Shown piece after piece: positions 43,466 through 53,203 of a stretch of DNA of 64,000 bases. A program made the translations under genes and the position numbers. Every line of letters starts with the position of its first letter. The stretch's first letter is position 1. This stretch comes from Triplophysa rosa (Eukaryota > Chordata > Actinopteri > Cypriniformes > Nemacheilidae): positions 1,701,662-1,765,661 of the forward strand of contig NC_079901.1 of NCBI RefSeq assembly GCF_024868665.1. The letters run 5' to 3'. The notes under the pieces were generated by a model. It saw only the letters and a list, made by a program, of their open reading frames with translations, ran no database searches and was not told the origin of the DNA.

Positions 43466-43856
43466 TGTAACAAGACTTCAAAGGACTCGGAAGGAAGAGG
43501 CTGAAATCAGGGTAGAGCTGACGACTACGTACTTTATTAAATAACAAATCCACAAGCGCTGTACGCGCCTAAATCAAACACACCCTCTCTCGAGGGTAAG
43601 AACAGTCTTTTCTCGTCAGAGCTTCCCGCTCACAATCCTCTGCTCACTCGCCCGAACTCTCTCTCTCGTCTCCAGCCGTCAGCTCCCGGTCTCTCTCCCC
43701 GAATGTCTCTGACTCGCTGCTTTTAAGCCCCTCCACGCCAGTTACTGGAACAAGGCACAGGTGTTCATTATTTGTGCGAGCGCCACTCACTCACCGCTCG
43801 TCTCCCCACTCTCTCTCCCGCTGCAGACTTCGCTGAACCACGCCCACCTTGCCACA
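43466..43856 (-). repeat. 5' LTR of the complete Gypsy element
   Basis: Reads identical to 38737-39127. Because the element is on the minus strand, this right-hand LTR carries the promoter that drives the polyprotein. Confidence 0.92.
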
Positions 43857-43990
43857 ACGTGGTTCAAATCCAGGAAGCTCTTTATGATGTTTTATTAACA
43901 AGGTTCAAGGAGGAGCAAGTGCAGATAATTAACTCGGCTGGCTTTCAATTAGCAATCACAGCACTCATCCTATCAGCCCTATAAATAGTC
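43857..43990 (+). pseudogene. exon of the HECT-type gene relic, right part
   Basis: Starts with the target duplication acgtg and continues VQIQEALYDVLLTRFKEEQV in the frame of the left part (38626). The frame stays open to a TAA at 43982, but the exon end is unclear; no good GT donor is seen near the expected end of the block. Confidence 0.4.
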
Positions 43991-44580
43991 AAGCCGCCTC
44001 ACCTCCATTCTCTCGAATGTCTCTCAACATTACTTCTAAGTGAATGCAAACAGCGGAATGTATCAGTATACCTGACCAGTGCTTAAGTGCAAGATCTCCC
44101 TCGTCTCTTACCCCAGCCGTAAATGCTAACTCTCTGAGCGTAAATCGTGTTCGACACATACAGATGCGCGCAACAATTTGAAGATATAACAGCATTTTTG
44201 CATACTTGAGAACTTTTGGTTGACGTGACATGCTCACTCTCTGTGTCTCTCTGCTCACGCATACAGCTAGGCATCATGCACACGCTGGCTACACGCTGTC
44301 TGCTCAGGTATCACCTACACAAGAATTCATCACAATCTATTAATCGTAATGATTGTTGTAAACCTTTGAAACCTCAATGAACGCACAATGGTCTGTTATT
44401 GTAGTGGCATTTCTACGCTCAAGCATTTTGCCATGCGAAACAAAACATCATCGCATACCTGCCAGTCATATGGGCTCTTGGGCGGTCCCTGGCCAGAAAG
44501 CGGACAAAATCCCCAGATCTTCAGTATAAGGTCCGTCTACACAAGACTACATTTGATCACAACCACGTCCCTATCAATCC
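43991..44580. other. non-coding stretch
   Basis: Nothing recognised; short frames on both strands look random. Confidence 0.5.
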
Positions 44581-46690
44581 CGTGCTCCTGCCCTCACGAG
44601 AAATGGCCTCCGGTCATCAGGCCGCAGTAGCAGGCCTGCGGCAAGCCCAGGCCATGCCCCAGACTCCGCCGATGCTAGCCCCTGACTGCAACCTTCCCAG
44701 CGCCATGCTGGCCCACATCGCCTCAGCATGCCTCCGCTGGTGGCGCAGACCTATATTTAGCCTTCTCCTTCTTCCTCTTTTAATCCTCTGCCCTGTCCAT
44801 GGCCCGATGCGCCTCCGTCGAACTCTAGTGCAAGGCTGCCTCCGCTTGCGGCACAGGCCCTGGCTGCCTCCCCTCCTGATTTTCCATCTGCCCTTGCCCA
44901 AGGAGCCGACCAAAGCGTGAGGCTGCCTCTACACACGGCTCCGGCGGCCACCTTCCGACTTTTCTTCCACCTTGCCCCAGGAGCTGACCCAAGCGCGAGG
45001 CTGCCTCTGTTAGTGGCACATGCCCTTGCTGCCTCCCCTCCGGATTACACCCAATTACTCAATTTGCCCCACAGGAACCCGTTATCTCCTTCTCCTGCCC
45101 ACCGCAGCAGACTCCTCGACTTTAAAAGCCAGTATAGCCGCTCCCGCAGGGGCCCGTGCTTCCACCACATGCTCTGCCGCATCAGAAACCACTCACTTGA
45201 AGTCAGTATTGCCGAAGCAACCACCCCCGCAGGGGCCCGTGCTTCCATCTCGTGCTCTGCCGCAGCAGACACCTCTCCTCCAGAAGCCAGTATCGCCACA
45301 GCGACCGCCCCCGCAGGGGCCAATGCTTCCATCTTGTACTCTGCCGCAGCACACACCACCCAAAACGAAGCCAGCGACCACCCCTGCAGGGACCTCTCTA
45401 TCATTTCCCCACTGCCGCAGCAATACCACTCCAGCAGGAGCCTTCCTATCCCTTCCCAACTTCCACAGCAGCGCTCGCTTCCGCAAGAGCCCAGTAGTGT
45501 TGTTTTTGGCGGCCTGTTTTAATTTTAGTTTTAGTCTAATCTTTGTGTCAAGCTGTCATTTTAGTTATTATTAGTTTTAGTCACGTTCATAATCTTTTTA
45601 GTCTAGTCAAGTTTCAGTCGACTAAAAGTCTGAGCATTTTAGTCTTATTTTAGTCAGAATTATCCATGACTATTTTCATCTAGTTTTAGTCGACGAAAAC
45701 TGATGACATTTTAGTGTAGTTTTAGTCAATGAAAATTGTATTTTAGTCTCTTTTTAGTAATGTAATTCTATTTAACCCAGTCAATATAGTATAAGTACCT
45801 AGTAGTATAGACGAAACCAATTTAAAAAAGTTCAATTTAACGGGACTTTTATTTTGACGGGTCTTCGGGAAGACGCTTGAGTTTTGTGTTTGCTGATAGC
45901 TTCACTCAAACAGTAAACGCTTGTAAAATAAACTCTCAGAGCAACTCTGGAGATGAAGTTCTTGTGTTCATGTCCTCATACAGAGCAGACGCAGATAAAT
46001 CCTCGACCATCACTCGTGTTGTATGTTAAACTGTGCACATAATTCACGCAGACACGCAGAACAGGCAGATGACATTTAAATAACAGGATTCCGCTCCGCA
46101 TCTAGGTTAAAGCATCAGACGAAATAACGTTATAACATTTCGTCTCGTCTCGTTTTGGTCAACGAAAATGAAGAGACATTTTAGCATAGTTTTTATTTTG
46201 TAAACCACATTTAGTCTCGTTTTTATTCGTCAACAATATTGCATTATACATTTTATTATAGTCATCGTCACATGACCGGCATTTACGTTGCGTCTCGTTT
46301 CGTTTTCGTCACGTGATAAAGGTTCGTTGACGACCATATTTCGTCATAATTTTCATTGACGAAAGCAACACTAGAGCCCAGTACCCTTCTCTGAGGCCAC
46401 TGCAGCCTCTACTTCCTTCGCTCCCCCAGGAGCCTTAACCTTTACTCCGCACTGCCGCAGTAGTGCCCGCTTCACTAGAATCCTCATCTTCCTTCCTCAT
46501 CGCAATAGACATGCTCGCCCCCATAGAACCCTCAACGGTGGTCCGCTCCAAGCTGGGCCAGCACCTTGCCAACTCAAGCCAGCCTCTTTTGGGGGATACG
46601 TTGCTCCAGCTGCTGTATCTTTTTGTGGGTATGCTCCGGGTTCGGACACTCTCTCCGGTCAAGGGGTTCCGGGAGAATCACTGAGCTCGG
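44581..46690. repeat. GC-rich degenerate-repeat region of unknown origin, interrupted by a hAT-type element
   Basis: Unlike the neighbouring AT-rich DNA, 44581-45494 and 46374-46690 are rich in C and in degenerate repeats with gccgcagcag, cccgcaggggcc and cttcc words. Frames are open in several phases on both strands, as expected for low-complexity sequence, so no single frame can be called. The hAT-type insertion at 45495-46373 splits it cleanly. It may be the repetitive coding part of a degraded retroelement. Confidence 0.45.
45495..46373. mobile_element. hAT-type non-autonomous element, 879 bp, 8-bp target duplication
   Basis: Ends tagtgttg and caacacta (inverse), flanked by gagcccag on both sides (45487-45494 and 46374-46381). 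The interior is rich in ttttagtc/gactaaaa words, a repeat type common in fish. No transposase. Confidence 0.85.
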
Positions 46691-46781
46691 AGCCCTCGCC
46701 CTGGGACAGCACGGCAAATACACATACTATCCGTCCCACTTTATTATCTGTGAGGCGAATTCGTGAACCACTGATCATCTA

Positions 46782-46985
46782 CCCTATCATGATTCTGAAT
46801 TCTCTAAAATGCCCCAAGCCAATTGTGTGTCTTGTGGCCAGAAAATGCCCCTTCAGATGTTGGCTTTACACGCAGAGGAATGTTCAGAGATTTTAGAAGA
46901 CTCCTTTTGATGATGTTCAGGTCACAGATGCCGCAGAGTCATATGGGGCAGTTATAATTTCACATTTTCCTAATGAAAAAACTGT
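46782..46985 (+). pseudogene. zinc-finger exon of the HECT-type gene relic, frameshifted
   Basis: Reads DSEFSKMPQANCVSCGQKMP then LQMLALHAEECSEILEDS, a C-x2-C...H-x4-C finger. A frameshift near 46903 (tccttttgatga) then allows the continuation FDDVQVTDAAESYGA, an acidic stretch of the kind that links the two fingers in fish G2E3-like proteins as I recall them. The exon ends are not clearly defined. The frameshift argues that the gene is dead, or that the assembly has an error here. Confidence 0.5.
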
Positions 46986-47047
46986 TACATCTGTGTTTTA
47001 ATATTGAGTGCATTAACCTTTCCTAAATGCTTACATTTGTTTTACAG

Positions 47048-47118
47048 ACTTGCCCCATTTGCCAGACAGCGATACTCACTGATTTTCTCCAGACCCATGT
47101 TAATTTATGCATTGACAT
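47048..47118 (+). CDS. second zinc-finger exon of the HECT-type gene relic
   Basis: Acceptor tttgttttacag and donor GTAATA. The peptide TCPICQTAILTDFLQTHVNLC has the same C-x2-C...H-x4-C spacing as the finger before it. Read through without splicing it would stop at once (CIDM then TAA), so splicing is needed. Its position between the first finger and the HECT exons fits the gene order. Confidence 0.5.
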
Positions 47119-47420
47119 GTAATAATACTTAAAGAGTACATTCCTCGAGATCATAAAAAATACATTTCATGAAGTGTTTAATTTTGCCGTGTTTGAATGT
47201 AAGCAATCTGCCAAGTTGTAAATCCGAAGGTGAACGAATAACAAAGTTATTAGCTTATAAAAAAGGTAATCGACTCTGAATCACGCGAACAAGCCATGAC
47301 CTGTCCGAATCTTTAACCACAATGTACCTACGTCACTAGAAAAATCCCCGCCTACTGACTGCGAAAACTTAACTCTCTCCTCCCCAAACACTGTACTAGC
47401 TCGTTCGTGACGTGTGCATC
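47119..47420. other. intron of the HECT-type relic and upstream region of the THAP exon
   Basis: No frame; AT-rich with a short GC-richer stretch just before the ATG at 47421 (tagctcgttcgtgacgtg), which contains a CRE-like tgacgtg word. Confidence 0.45.
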
Positions 47421-47696
47421 ATGTCTAAGAGAAGCTGTGTTCTATGTAGTGAAACTAAGTCAGTCTTATTTTCACTACCAAAGGAAGAACTTCTGAGGAA
47501 AAAATGGTTACTATTTATTTTTCAAACGACACCAAAGGAGTATAAACCGAACGTTTTACTTTGCGCGCGTCATTTTACCGAAGATTGCTTCATCAATCTT
47601 GGCGCCTTTACTGCAGGATACATTAAACGTCTTTCCTTAAAAGATGTTGCAATACCAACTTTATTTGGACCTGTAAGCTCCACCGAATCACAACCT
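47421..47696 (+). CDS. THAP-type zinc-finger first exon
   Basis: ATG at 47421, 92 codons, ending in phase 0 at a GTAAGT donor; an alternative GTAAGC donor lies 24 bp upstream (47673). The peptide has the THAP signature: MSKRSCVLC with C-x2-C, a Trp in the first helix (RKKWLLFIF), a LLCARHF motif (C-x2-H) and an AIPTLF box near the end (usually AVPTLF). This C2CH module binds DNA in transcription factors and P-element-type transposases. It has its own start inside the span of the HECT-type relic, so it is either a nested gene or the exon of another element. No downstream exon can be assigned. Confidence 0.7.
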
Positions 47697-48162
47697 GTAA
47701 GTGTGACTCTTTATTTTTGTCTTTACTTAAAATTAAATTTGTGTGACGTTATCTCATGTCTGTGTTTAGCTAACGTTACCGTTATTTTTGGGGTTGTTAC
47801 TGTTTGTTTACCTAACGTTAGCTATAAACTCGTTGCGCTAATGTAAGTGTTCAACCATATTAACTCGCAAAGTCTTTATTTCAAGAACTGCGTGGTGTAC
47901 TATAGTTATAATAACATCTGAAGATACGAACACCGTACACTGTATGCCGTGATAACTAACTGTTACAAGAGTAGTGTCTAAAACAGTCCTTTTTCTTACT
48001 GGCATCTGTATAAGGATTAAAGAATGATTCGTCAGACTCGGGCTCGAGCTGGTAAGGTAAAATCGACGCCATCTCTCTCTATACACTGTTAATATCCAAC
48101 CACCTGCAAACCGTAATACAGCAGTAATGATAGGCGGTCCATTTGCGACACATGCTGAACGC

Positions 48163-48330
48163 GTTTGACCAATCACAGCAGACTAGACCATTTGACCAAT
48201 CACAGCAGACTAGACCATCTGACCAATCACAGCAGACTAGACCATTTGACCAATCACAGCAGACAAGACCATCTGACCAATCACAGCAGACTACACTATC
48301 TGACCAATCAGATCAGACTACGCTGGCGGA
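48163..48330. repeat. 27-bp minisatellite with CCAAT boxes, about 6 copies
   Basis: Unit ttgaccaatcacagcagact followed by agaccat, six copies with few changes; the last two are more diverged. Each unit has one CCAAT box (gaccaatca), so the tract is a dense array of potential NF-Y sites. In one frame it encodes a 9-residue repeat (FDQSQQTRP), but no gene structure supports translation. Confidence 0.9.
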
Positions 48331-49195
48331 AAGGCGGAGATTACACAGATGAATCGCGGAACGAATCATTTGAGAGTCAGTCAAGAAGTAAGGTAATAAA
48401 AACTACTTATTATTACGAAATAATAGTATTTTTACATCATGTATGTACATAAACTTGTTGTCGGACACTCCATAAACCAAAATAAGCCCTTAAAAATATT
48501 GAGGAATGTACTCTTTAAGATAACTTTTAAATCAATAAACTTGAAAAATTAACATATGTGATTTACTTTGTTTTCGAAATAAGAAATAGTCCAAGGGATC
48601 ACACAAATGGCAGTCCCTATCAGACTGAAGATCTTCCTGGGCCATCATCAGCAGTGGAATCATCTGGATCCTTGGAGAGGTCCTTCAACTTTTAGAGGCA
48701 AAAACTAATTCAAAAGGGAACCTTTGAAATGTAACAATTATTATACTATTCTTACCAATAAATGGAAATAACCTAAGGGGCTAATTTACTCTTGTTCATA
48801 CGAGAATGGCTGATCTGATTATTTTTTTTATTACTTTACTTCCTGATAGAATGGATGAGGATTTTAGATCCACGCATGGCATCTCTGCTGTTCTGCAGGA
48901 CTCTGCTGAGAGAACAGAGCAAGGAAAAACCACTGTGTTTGTATTTAGATTTGAAAGATAGGCTTTGAGACCAAGACAGAGCCATATTATCTTTCTATAA
49001 GGCAAAGGGAGGCAACTGGGCTGCTCCACTAAAGTGCATATTACAAGGTGAATTTGCAGATTTATAGATTTTGTAACCCAAACATTTCTCTTTTATTTTT
49101 CTGTTTTACATTTGTTGCAGTGTTCTTTCATACAGTCTTTAATACTGTATTTGTAGATAATCTCCATTTAAATTAATTTAAAACATATTTTACAG
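48331..49195 (+). other. intron-like stretch with possible coding scraps
   Basis: 48600-48690 can be read as an acidic, Ser-rich peptide (TEDLPGPSSAVESSGSLERS), which would suit the linker before a HECT domain, but no splice borders confirm it. Otherwise nothing is recognised. Confidence 0.3.
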
Positions 49196-49282
49196 GAGAT
49201 GCAGCCATTGGTGAGGGGGTCAATAGACATCTCCTGAGTATGGCTGTTAAGAAGCTGAGGACTGGCTTTTCTCTGAATTTTG
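49196..49282 (+). CDS. HECT-like domain exon 1
   Basis: Acceptor aaacatattttacag, donor GTATTG. The peptide starts GDAAIGEGVNRHLLSMAVKK and ends FSLNFG, the G-D-A-A-x-G-E-G-V-x-R-H block I recall from fish G2E3-like HECT domains. It leaves one base, which joins in phase with 49382. HECT domains transfer ubiquitin from an E2 through a C-terminal Cys to substrates; that Cys is not in the visible part. Confidence 0.6.
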
Positions 49283-49381
49283 GTATTGATGCTGTTATTG
49301 GAATTGTTTTCAACTTTACTGTCTTAGTTGATGGAAAAAGGATAAAGAATTTATATTTAACACATTTAAATAATTTTTCAG

Positions 49382-49467
49382 GCATAGCAGATGTAACACT
49401 CCTGTTTAAGGGTGAACAGGATCACCTTGTTCCGTGTTGCAGTCAAACTCTGCTTGATAGTGATTTA
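49382..49467 (+). pseudogene. HECT-like domain exon 2, left part, cut by a 1.2-kb insertion
   Basis: Acceptor taatttttcag. The peptide contains TLLFKGEQDHLVPCCSQTLL then DSDL, the usual F-E-G-E-x-D-H-L-x-P block. The frame is cut after the Leu codon at 49467 by an insertion and resumes with Phe at 50679. It joins exon 1 in phase. Confidence 0.6.
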
Positions 49468-50678
49468 TAGAGCTCTGGAGGTCACGTGACCCATTCTCTT
49501 TACACCACTATATTGGCAGGCAAGGACAGCTGGGAGGGAATATTAAATGAATGGTGCCAGCATGAGTTTCAAAGAAACAGAGTTCACTGCGCACTTTAAT
49601 TCAAAAGACATAGACATGTTCATAGCAAAACGTATGCGGGGCAGTGCAGATTACTTGGTGTATGATATTAAAGAACCACGAGAGCAATCGCGATTAGCTT
49701 GTTCAGGTGTGTTTTATCAGAGTTGGGGCCACTGTCGATATAAATGCTACAGCTGCTCTAGCGCTCTCCGGAATGCCTGCCAAAATGGCGAAGTTTAGAT
49801 TGTGTGTCAACCTACCACTGGATGTATAAAGTACCTAAAAGCAATACTTGAGTAAAAGTACAAATACCTTGCCAGAAAATTACTTTGGTAGAAGTGAAAG
49901 TAACCTTTTAGAATATGACTTGAGTAAAAGTCTTAAAGTATGAGATAAATATTGTACTTAATTATCCAAAGTACTTTTTATATTAAATCTACTTAAGTAT
50001 TTTTAAAAAAAGTTGAAGCAAACATTGTTAATAAAATTTTTATTTTTTAGCATAAAGACAAAAAATGGTGCTTACATAGAAATGTACAACTTTGAAAAAG
50101 CTCTGTCTCAAGCTCAGTAGTTTTATCAGGAACAACATGTTGCCAAATTGCTAAACTATAAAAATACAAGTTCAGAAACCACATCTTTATAACTTTATAA
50201 AAGGATAGTTTCCCTCCCACCCCTAACATTATCCCTCTAGAGAACAAATCTATCTGGCAATTTTCTTACAAAAACAACCCAGTCATTTAATAATTCATTG
50301 AAATTGAAAAATTTGCTGTTTATCTTGAAAAGAAGCAGCACATTAAAACCTTGTGTTGAAATAAACTGCAGAGAGCACCTTTTTGCACTTGCACGTTGAG
50401 CTTTAACCAATGATTGTTTCAGAATTGTCATGGTGACCCGATCGCCGCCTTGTCTATTTCAGTTTCTATGCTTTTATGTTGTAGTAACGAACATGCTTAG
50501 GGGAAATGTATCAAGTAAAAGTATACATTTTGTTCAGGAAATGTAGTGGAGTAAAAGTAAAAGTCTGCAGAAATATAAAGACTCCAATAAAGTAAAGATA
50601 CTCCCAAAAAATACTTAAGTACTGTACTTAAGTATTTTTACTTTGTTACATTACAACACTGCAACCTACGGAGCTCTA
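49468..50678. mobile_element. 1211-bp insertion within the HECT-like exon
   Basis: Ends tagagctctggaggt and acctacggagctcta form imperfect inverted repeats (tagagctc in common). Removing exactly these 1211 bases restores codon continuity across the HECT block. Within it, 49820-50660 is a repeat with acttgagtaaaagtac at one end and gtacttaagtatttttac at the other, a hAT-type repeat frequent in fish, apparently nested in a different element (49468-49800). No transposase frame. Confidence 0.65.
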
Positions 50679-50845
50679 TTTGTGGTTGCTGGGTGCATGA
50701 TAGGCCACTCATTTCTTCATGGTGGCCCTTTGCTTCCAGAATTAGTCCAGCCATAGTTCATGTGTTGACTGATGGTCCCATCGAGACTGCAAAGATTAAA
50801 CTAGGGGATTGTCCAGATTTGGAACAAAGGCATACTGTCCAACTG
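50679..50845 (+). pseudogene. HECT-like domain exon 2, right part, frameshifted
   Basis: Starts FVVAGCMIGHSFLHGGPLLP, the very typical A-G-x-M-I-G-H-S-F-L-H-G-G-P block of fish G2E3-like HECT domains. A one-base frame change near 50737 then leads to ISPAIVHVLTDGPIETAKIK and a second part ending with HTVQL before a GTAGGC donor. The frameshift makes the copy non-functional unless it is an assembly error. Confidence 0.65.
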
Positions 50846-51092
50846 GTAGGCAATAAACATTACTGTCAAGAATATTTAATATTTATTTAAGAACCATCTC
50901 AAATTACACTGTACATATGCAGTACACATATAGTACAAACTATAAAAAAGACTATTATTAAACTATATTATTATTTCCCTGTGTACCATGTGAACCCATA
51001 CAGTTGAGTATATAGAATAATTATCTTATGTTGAGGTTTCTGGTGGTAATTAAAATAGAGCATTGTACTTAAATTAAATATGTTTTTATTAG

Positions 51093-51305
51093 TTGCAAGG
51101 TAACCATAAACTTTCTGAAGATGAAAAGGAGGAAGTCACCAGACTTGCTGTGTCATGGGACCTTGATGGGGAATTTTTTTGTCTGGTCAGTTCAAGGCCA
51201 ATGATGGAATGCACTCATCCTAAAGCACTGAATGCCGTTAGCTGTCCAGTGTCGGTTCAGCAACAAGATGATAAAAATGTCCTTGTTGCCTCCTTCGCTG
51301 GTTGA
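51093..51305 (+). CDS. HECT-like domain exon 3
   Basis: Acceptor tgtttttattag. The frame LQGNHKLSEDEKEEVTRLAV then SWDL continues the family block (E-D-E-x-x-x-V-x-x-L-x-x-x-W-D-L). After SWDLDG the wording no longer fits and runs to a TGA at 51303, so the true exon probably ends earlier or the 3' part is lost. An AATAAA at 51375 could be a polyadenylation signal. The active-site Cys region of HECT ligases is not found downstream, where a DIRS element begins. Confidence 0.5.
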   Translation: MQGNHKLSEDEKEEVTRLAVSWDLDGEFFCLVSSRPMMECTHPKALNAVSCPVSVQQQDDKNVLVASFAG

Positions 51306-51552
51306 GAGGATGCACCCAATACCGCCTCCTTCTGTCTCTCTGTAATCTGTCAAGTAGAACTTATGGTTATTGTTAATAAATGTGTGTAGGCTACAGCACA
51401 ACCCTTATGAAAATTATAGAGTTTACAGTAGTAAAAGTGAAGTAAACATGATTTTTGGGTGTGTTGCTGACTAATTGGCAAACCAGTGGTTTCACTTCAG
51501 TAATCATATTTTAACCACGGTGTTTGTGTTAATCATGGTTTAACTGTAGTAA
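51306..51552. other. 3' flank of the HECT-type relic
   Basis: No frame; contains an AATAAA at 51375 and ends at the first base of the 328-bp cassette. Confidence 0.45.
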
Positions 51553-51880
51553 CGTCTCGGTTACGGATGTAACCTCGGTTCCCTGATGGAGGGAACGAGA
51601 CGTTGTGTCGAACCGACAGATGGGGTTCGTCCCTGAGAACCAATCGCTTCCGACTTCTTAGAAAAGGCCAATGAAAATTGGCGAATGAAATTTGCATGCC
51701 GGACTCCGCCCCCGGATATCCCGGTAAAAGGGAGACGGCGTGCCTCATTCATTCACCTTAGTTCTGAGGAGCCTGAGACCTCTCACGACTACTGCAATGG
51801 ACAGCACGTGTTGTGGCAAGGAGGACACAACGTCTCGTTCCCTCCATCAGGGAACCGAGGTTACATCCGTAACCGAGACG
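51553..51880. mobile_element. 328-bp cassette with 57-bp perfect inverted repeats (copy 1)
   Basis: Both ends carry the same 57 bases in inverse orientation, starting cgtctcggttacggatgtaa and ending gagacgttgtgtc. The interior is the DIRS terminal block (ggcgaatgaaatttgcatgc, then the promoter region, here ggtaaaaggg without a good TATA) followed by a short unique part. No coding capacity and no obvious target duplication. It abuts the 3' side of the minus-strand DIRS element. A second copy of opposite orientation is at 60033-60363. Confidence 0.8.
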
Positions 51881-51938
51881 GTCTCTCGGTCTTCTCATCG
51901 AGAAGAGCACCAGGATGAGAAGAGGCACCACTATAGGC

Positions 51939-53200
51939 TTATAGTCGCCTAGTGGCCAGGGCCCTAGCCTGAGTAGTGGTCTTAACCGCCGCAGGGGTTA
52001 GGCCACTCAGGATCTCCTCGTTCCGTCCAGGGGCCAGACATGGAGGTTCCAGAGGTCTAGCCCGTGATGCTATAACATGCCCTTCCCCTGGGAAAGCAGG
52101 TCCTTCGTCAGGGGAATCTGTCAGGAGGGAGCTGTCATCAAGAGCATTAGCTCCGAGAACCAAGTCCGGTTGGGCCAGTATGGCGCAACTAGTACACTTG
52201 ATGCTCCTCTCCCTGACCTTGCACAGGGTCTGTGCAATGAGGCTCACTGGGGGAAAGACGTACTTACGCTTGTCCCATGGCCAGCTGTGCGCTAGAGCAT
52301 CCGTGCCGAGGCAGGGAGTACCTTAGCGAGAAATGGGTGGTGTCCAGGGAGGCGAAGGGGTCTACCTGAGCCCGCCCGGACTGTACCCAATGAGCTGGCT
52401 GCGCGGGGGTGGAGTCGCCACTCTGCGCGAGGCGTCAACTGACGAGAGAGGACATCGGCTGTCTGGTTCAGGTCGCCTGGGATGTGTGGCTCGCAGGGAT
52501 CTGCTCACCTGTGGACTCCACAGGAGGAGGCGCCGGGCGAGTCGTGTTAGCTGCCGTAAGCGAACGCCACCCTGGCGGTTTAAAACGGTACGGCAGTTGT
52601 GCTGTCCGACCGGACCAGCACGTGCTTGTTCTGCACGAGAGGTTGTAACCCCTTCAGTGCGGGTAGCACATCCAACAACTCTAGGCAATTTGATATGCCT
52701 GCGCAGGCAGGGGCCCGTCCATCACCCCGACACTGCGTGCCCGTTGCACACGGCACCCCAACCCTGCAGGGAGGCGTCTGCGACCCTGACGCGTCTCGAC
52801 CTGCCCGAGAGGGACCCCCGTCCATAGAAAGGTCATTGAAGACCAAGGGGTTAGGGTGCATGGGCAGAAAGCGTAATCACCATCCGCCTGCTGCCGGTGT
52901 GCCACGCTCTCCAGGGAACTCGACTCTGTAGCCAGTGTTGGAGCGGTCTCATGTGCATCAACCCGAGGGGTATCACCACCGTCGAGGATGCCATGTGCCC
53001 AGGAGCCTCTTCCTGCTGACTGCTTGCCCCAAGCAGTTCAACACTGACTGAGCGCAATCGCGCTGTAATGGAGACAGAGTTGAGTTCCATACCAAAAAAG
53101 AGGATGCTCCGCACAGAGGAGAGCTTGCTCTTTTTCGGTTGACCTGTGGTCCCAATCGATCTAGGTGCTGAAGCACTAGGTCCCTGTGTGTACATAACAG
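51939..53200 (-). pseudogene. DIRS RNase H and connector region (broken)
   Basis: Same order and wording as 21647-22850 (SLIAQTLCKVRERSIKCTSC; AILAQPDLVLGANALDDSS). The reading switches frame several times. No recombinase follows. Confidence 0.5.
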
Positions 53201-53203
53201 ATC

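Larger units (their letters stand above)
38737..43856 (-). mobile_element. complete, very young Gypsy (Gmr1-like) LTR retrotransposon
   Basis: Two 391-bp LTRs (38737-39127 and 43466-43856) that I read as identical base for base, TG...CA borders, and the 5-bp target duplication acgtg at 38732-38736 and 43857-43861. One long open frame fills the 4.3-kb interior. All parts needed for movement appear present except that the primer binding site is altered (see 43447). It landed inside an exon of the HECT-type gene. Identical LTRs mean that little time has passed since insertion, or that recent conversion occurred. Confidence 0.92.

Noticed and set aside
44617..45574. Several 100-200-codon frames on both strands
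   Set aside because: Open in many frames at once because of C-rich degenerate repeats; no consistent codon pattern or motif.
48143..48452. Frame encoding FDQSQQTRP repeats
   Set aside because: A 27-bp minisatellite divisible by three; no splice or start evidence for translation.
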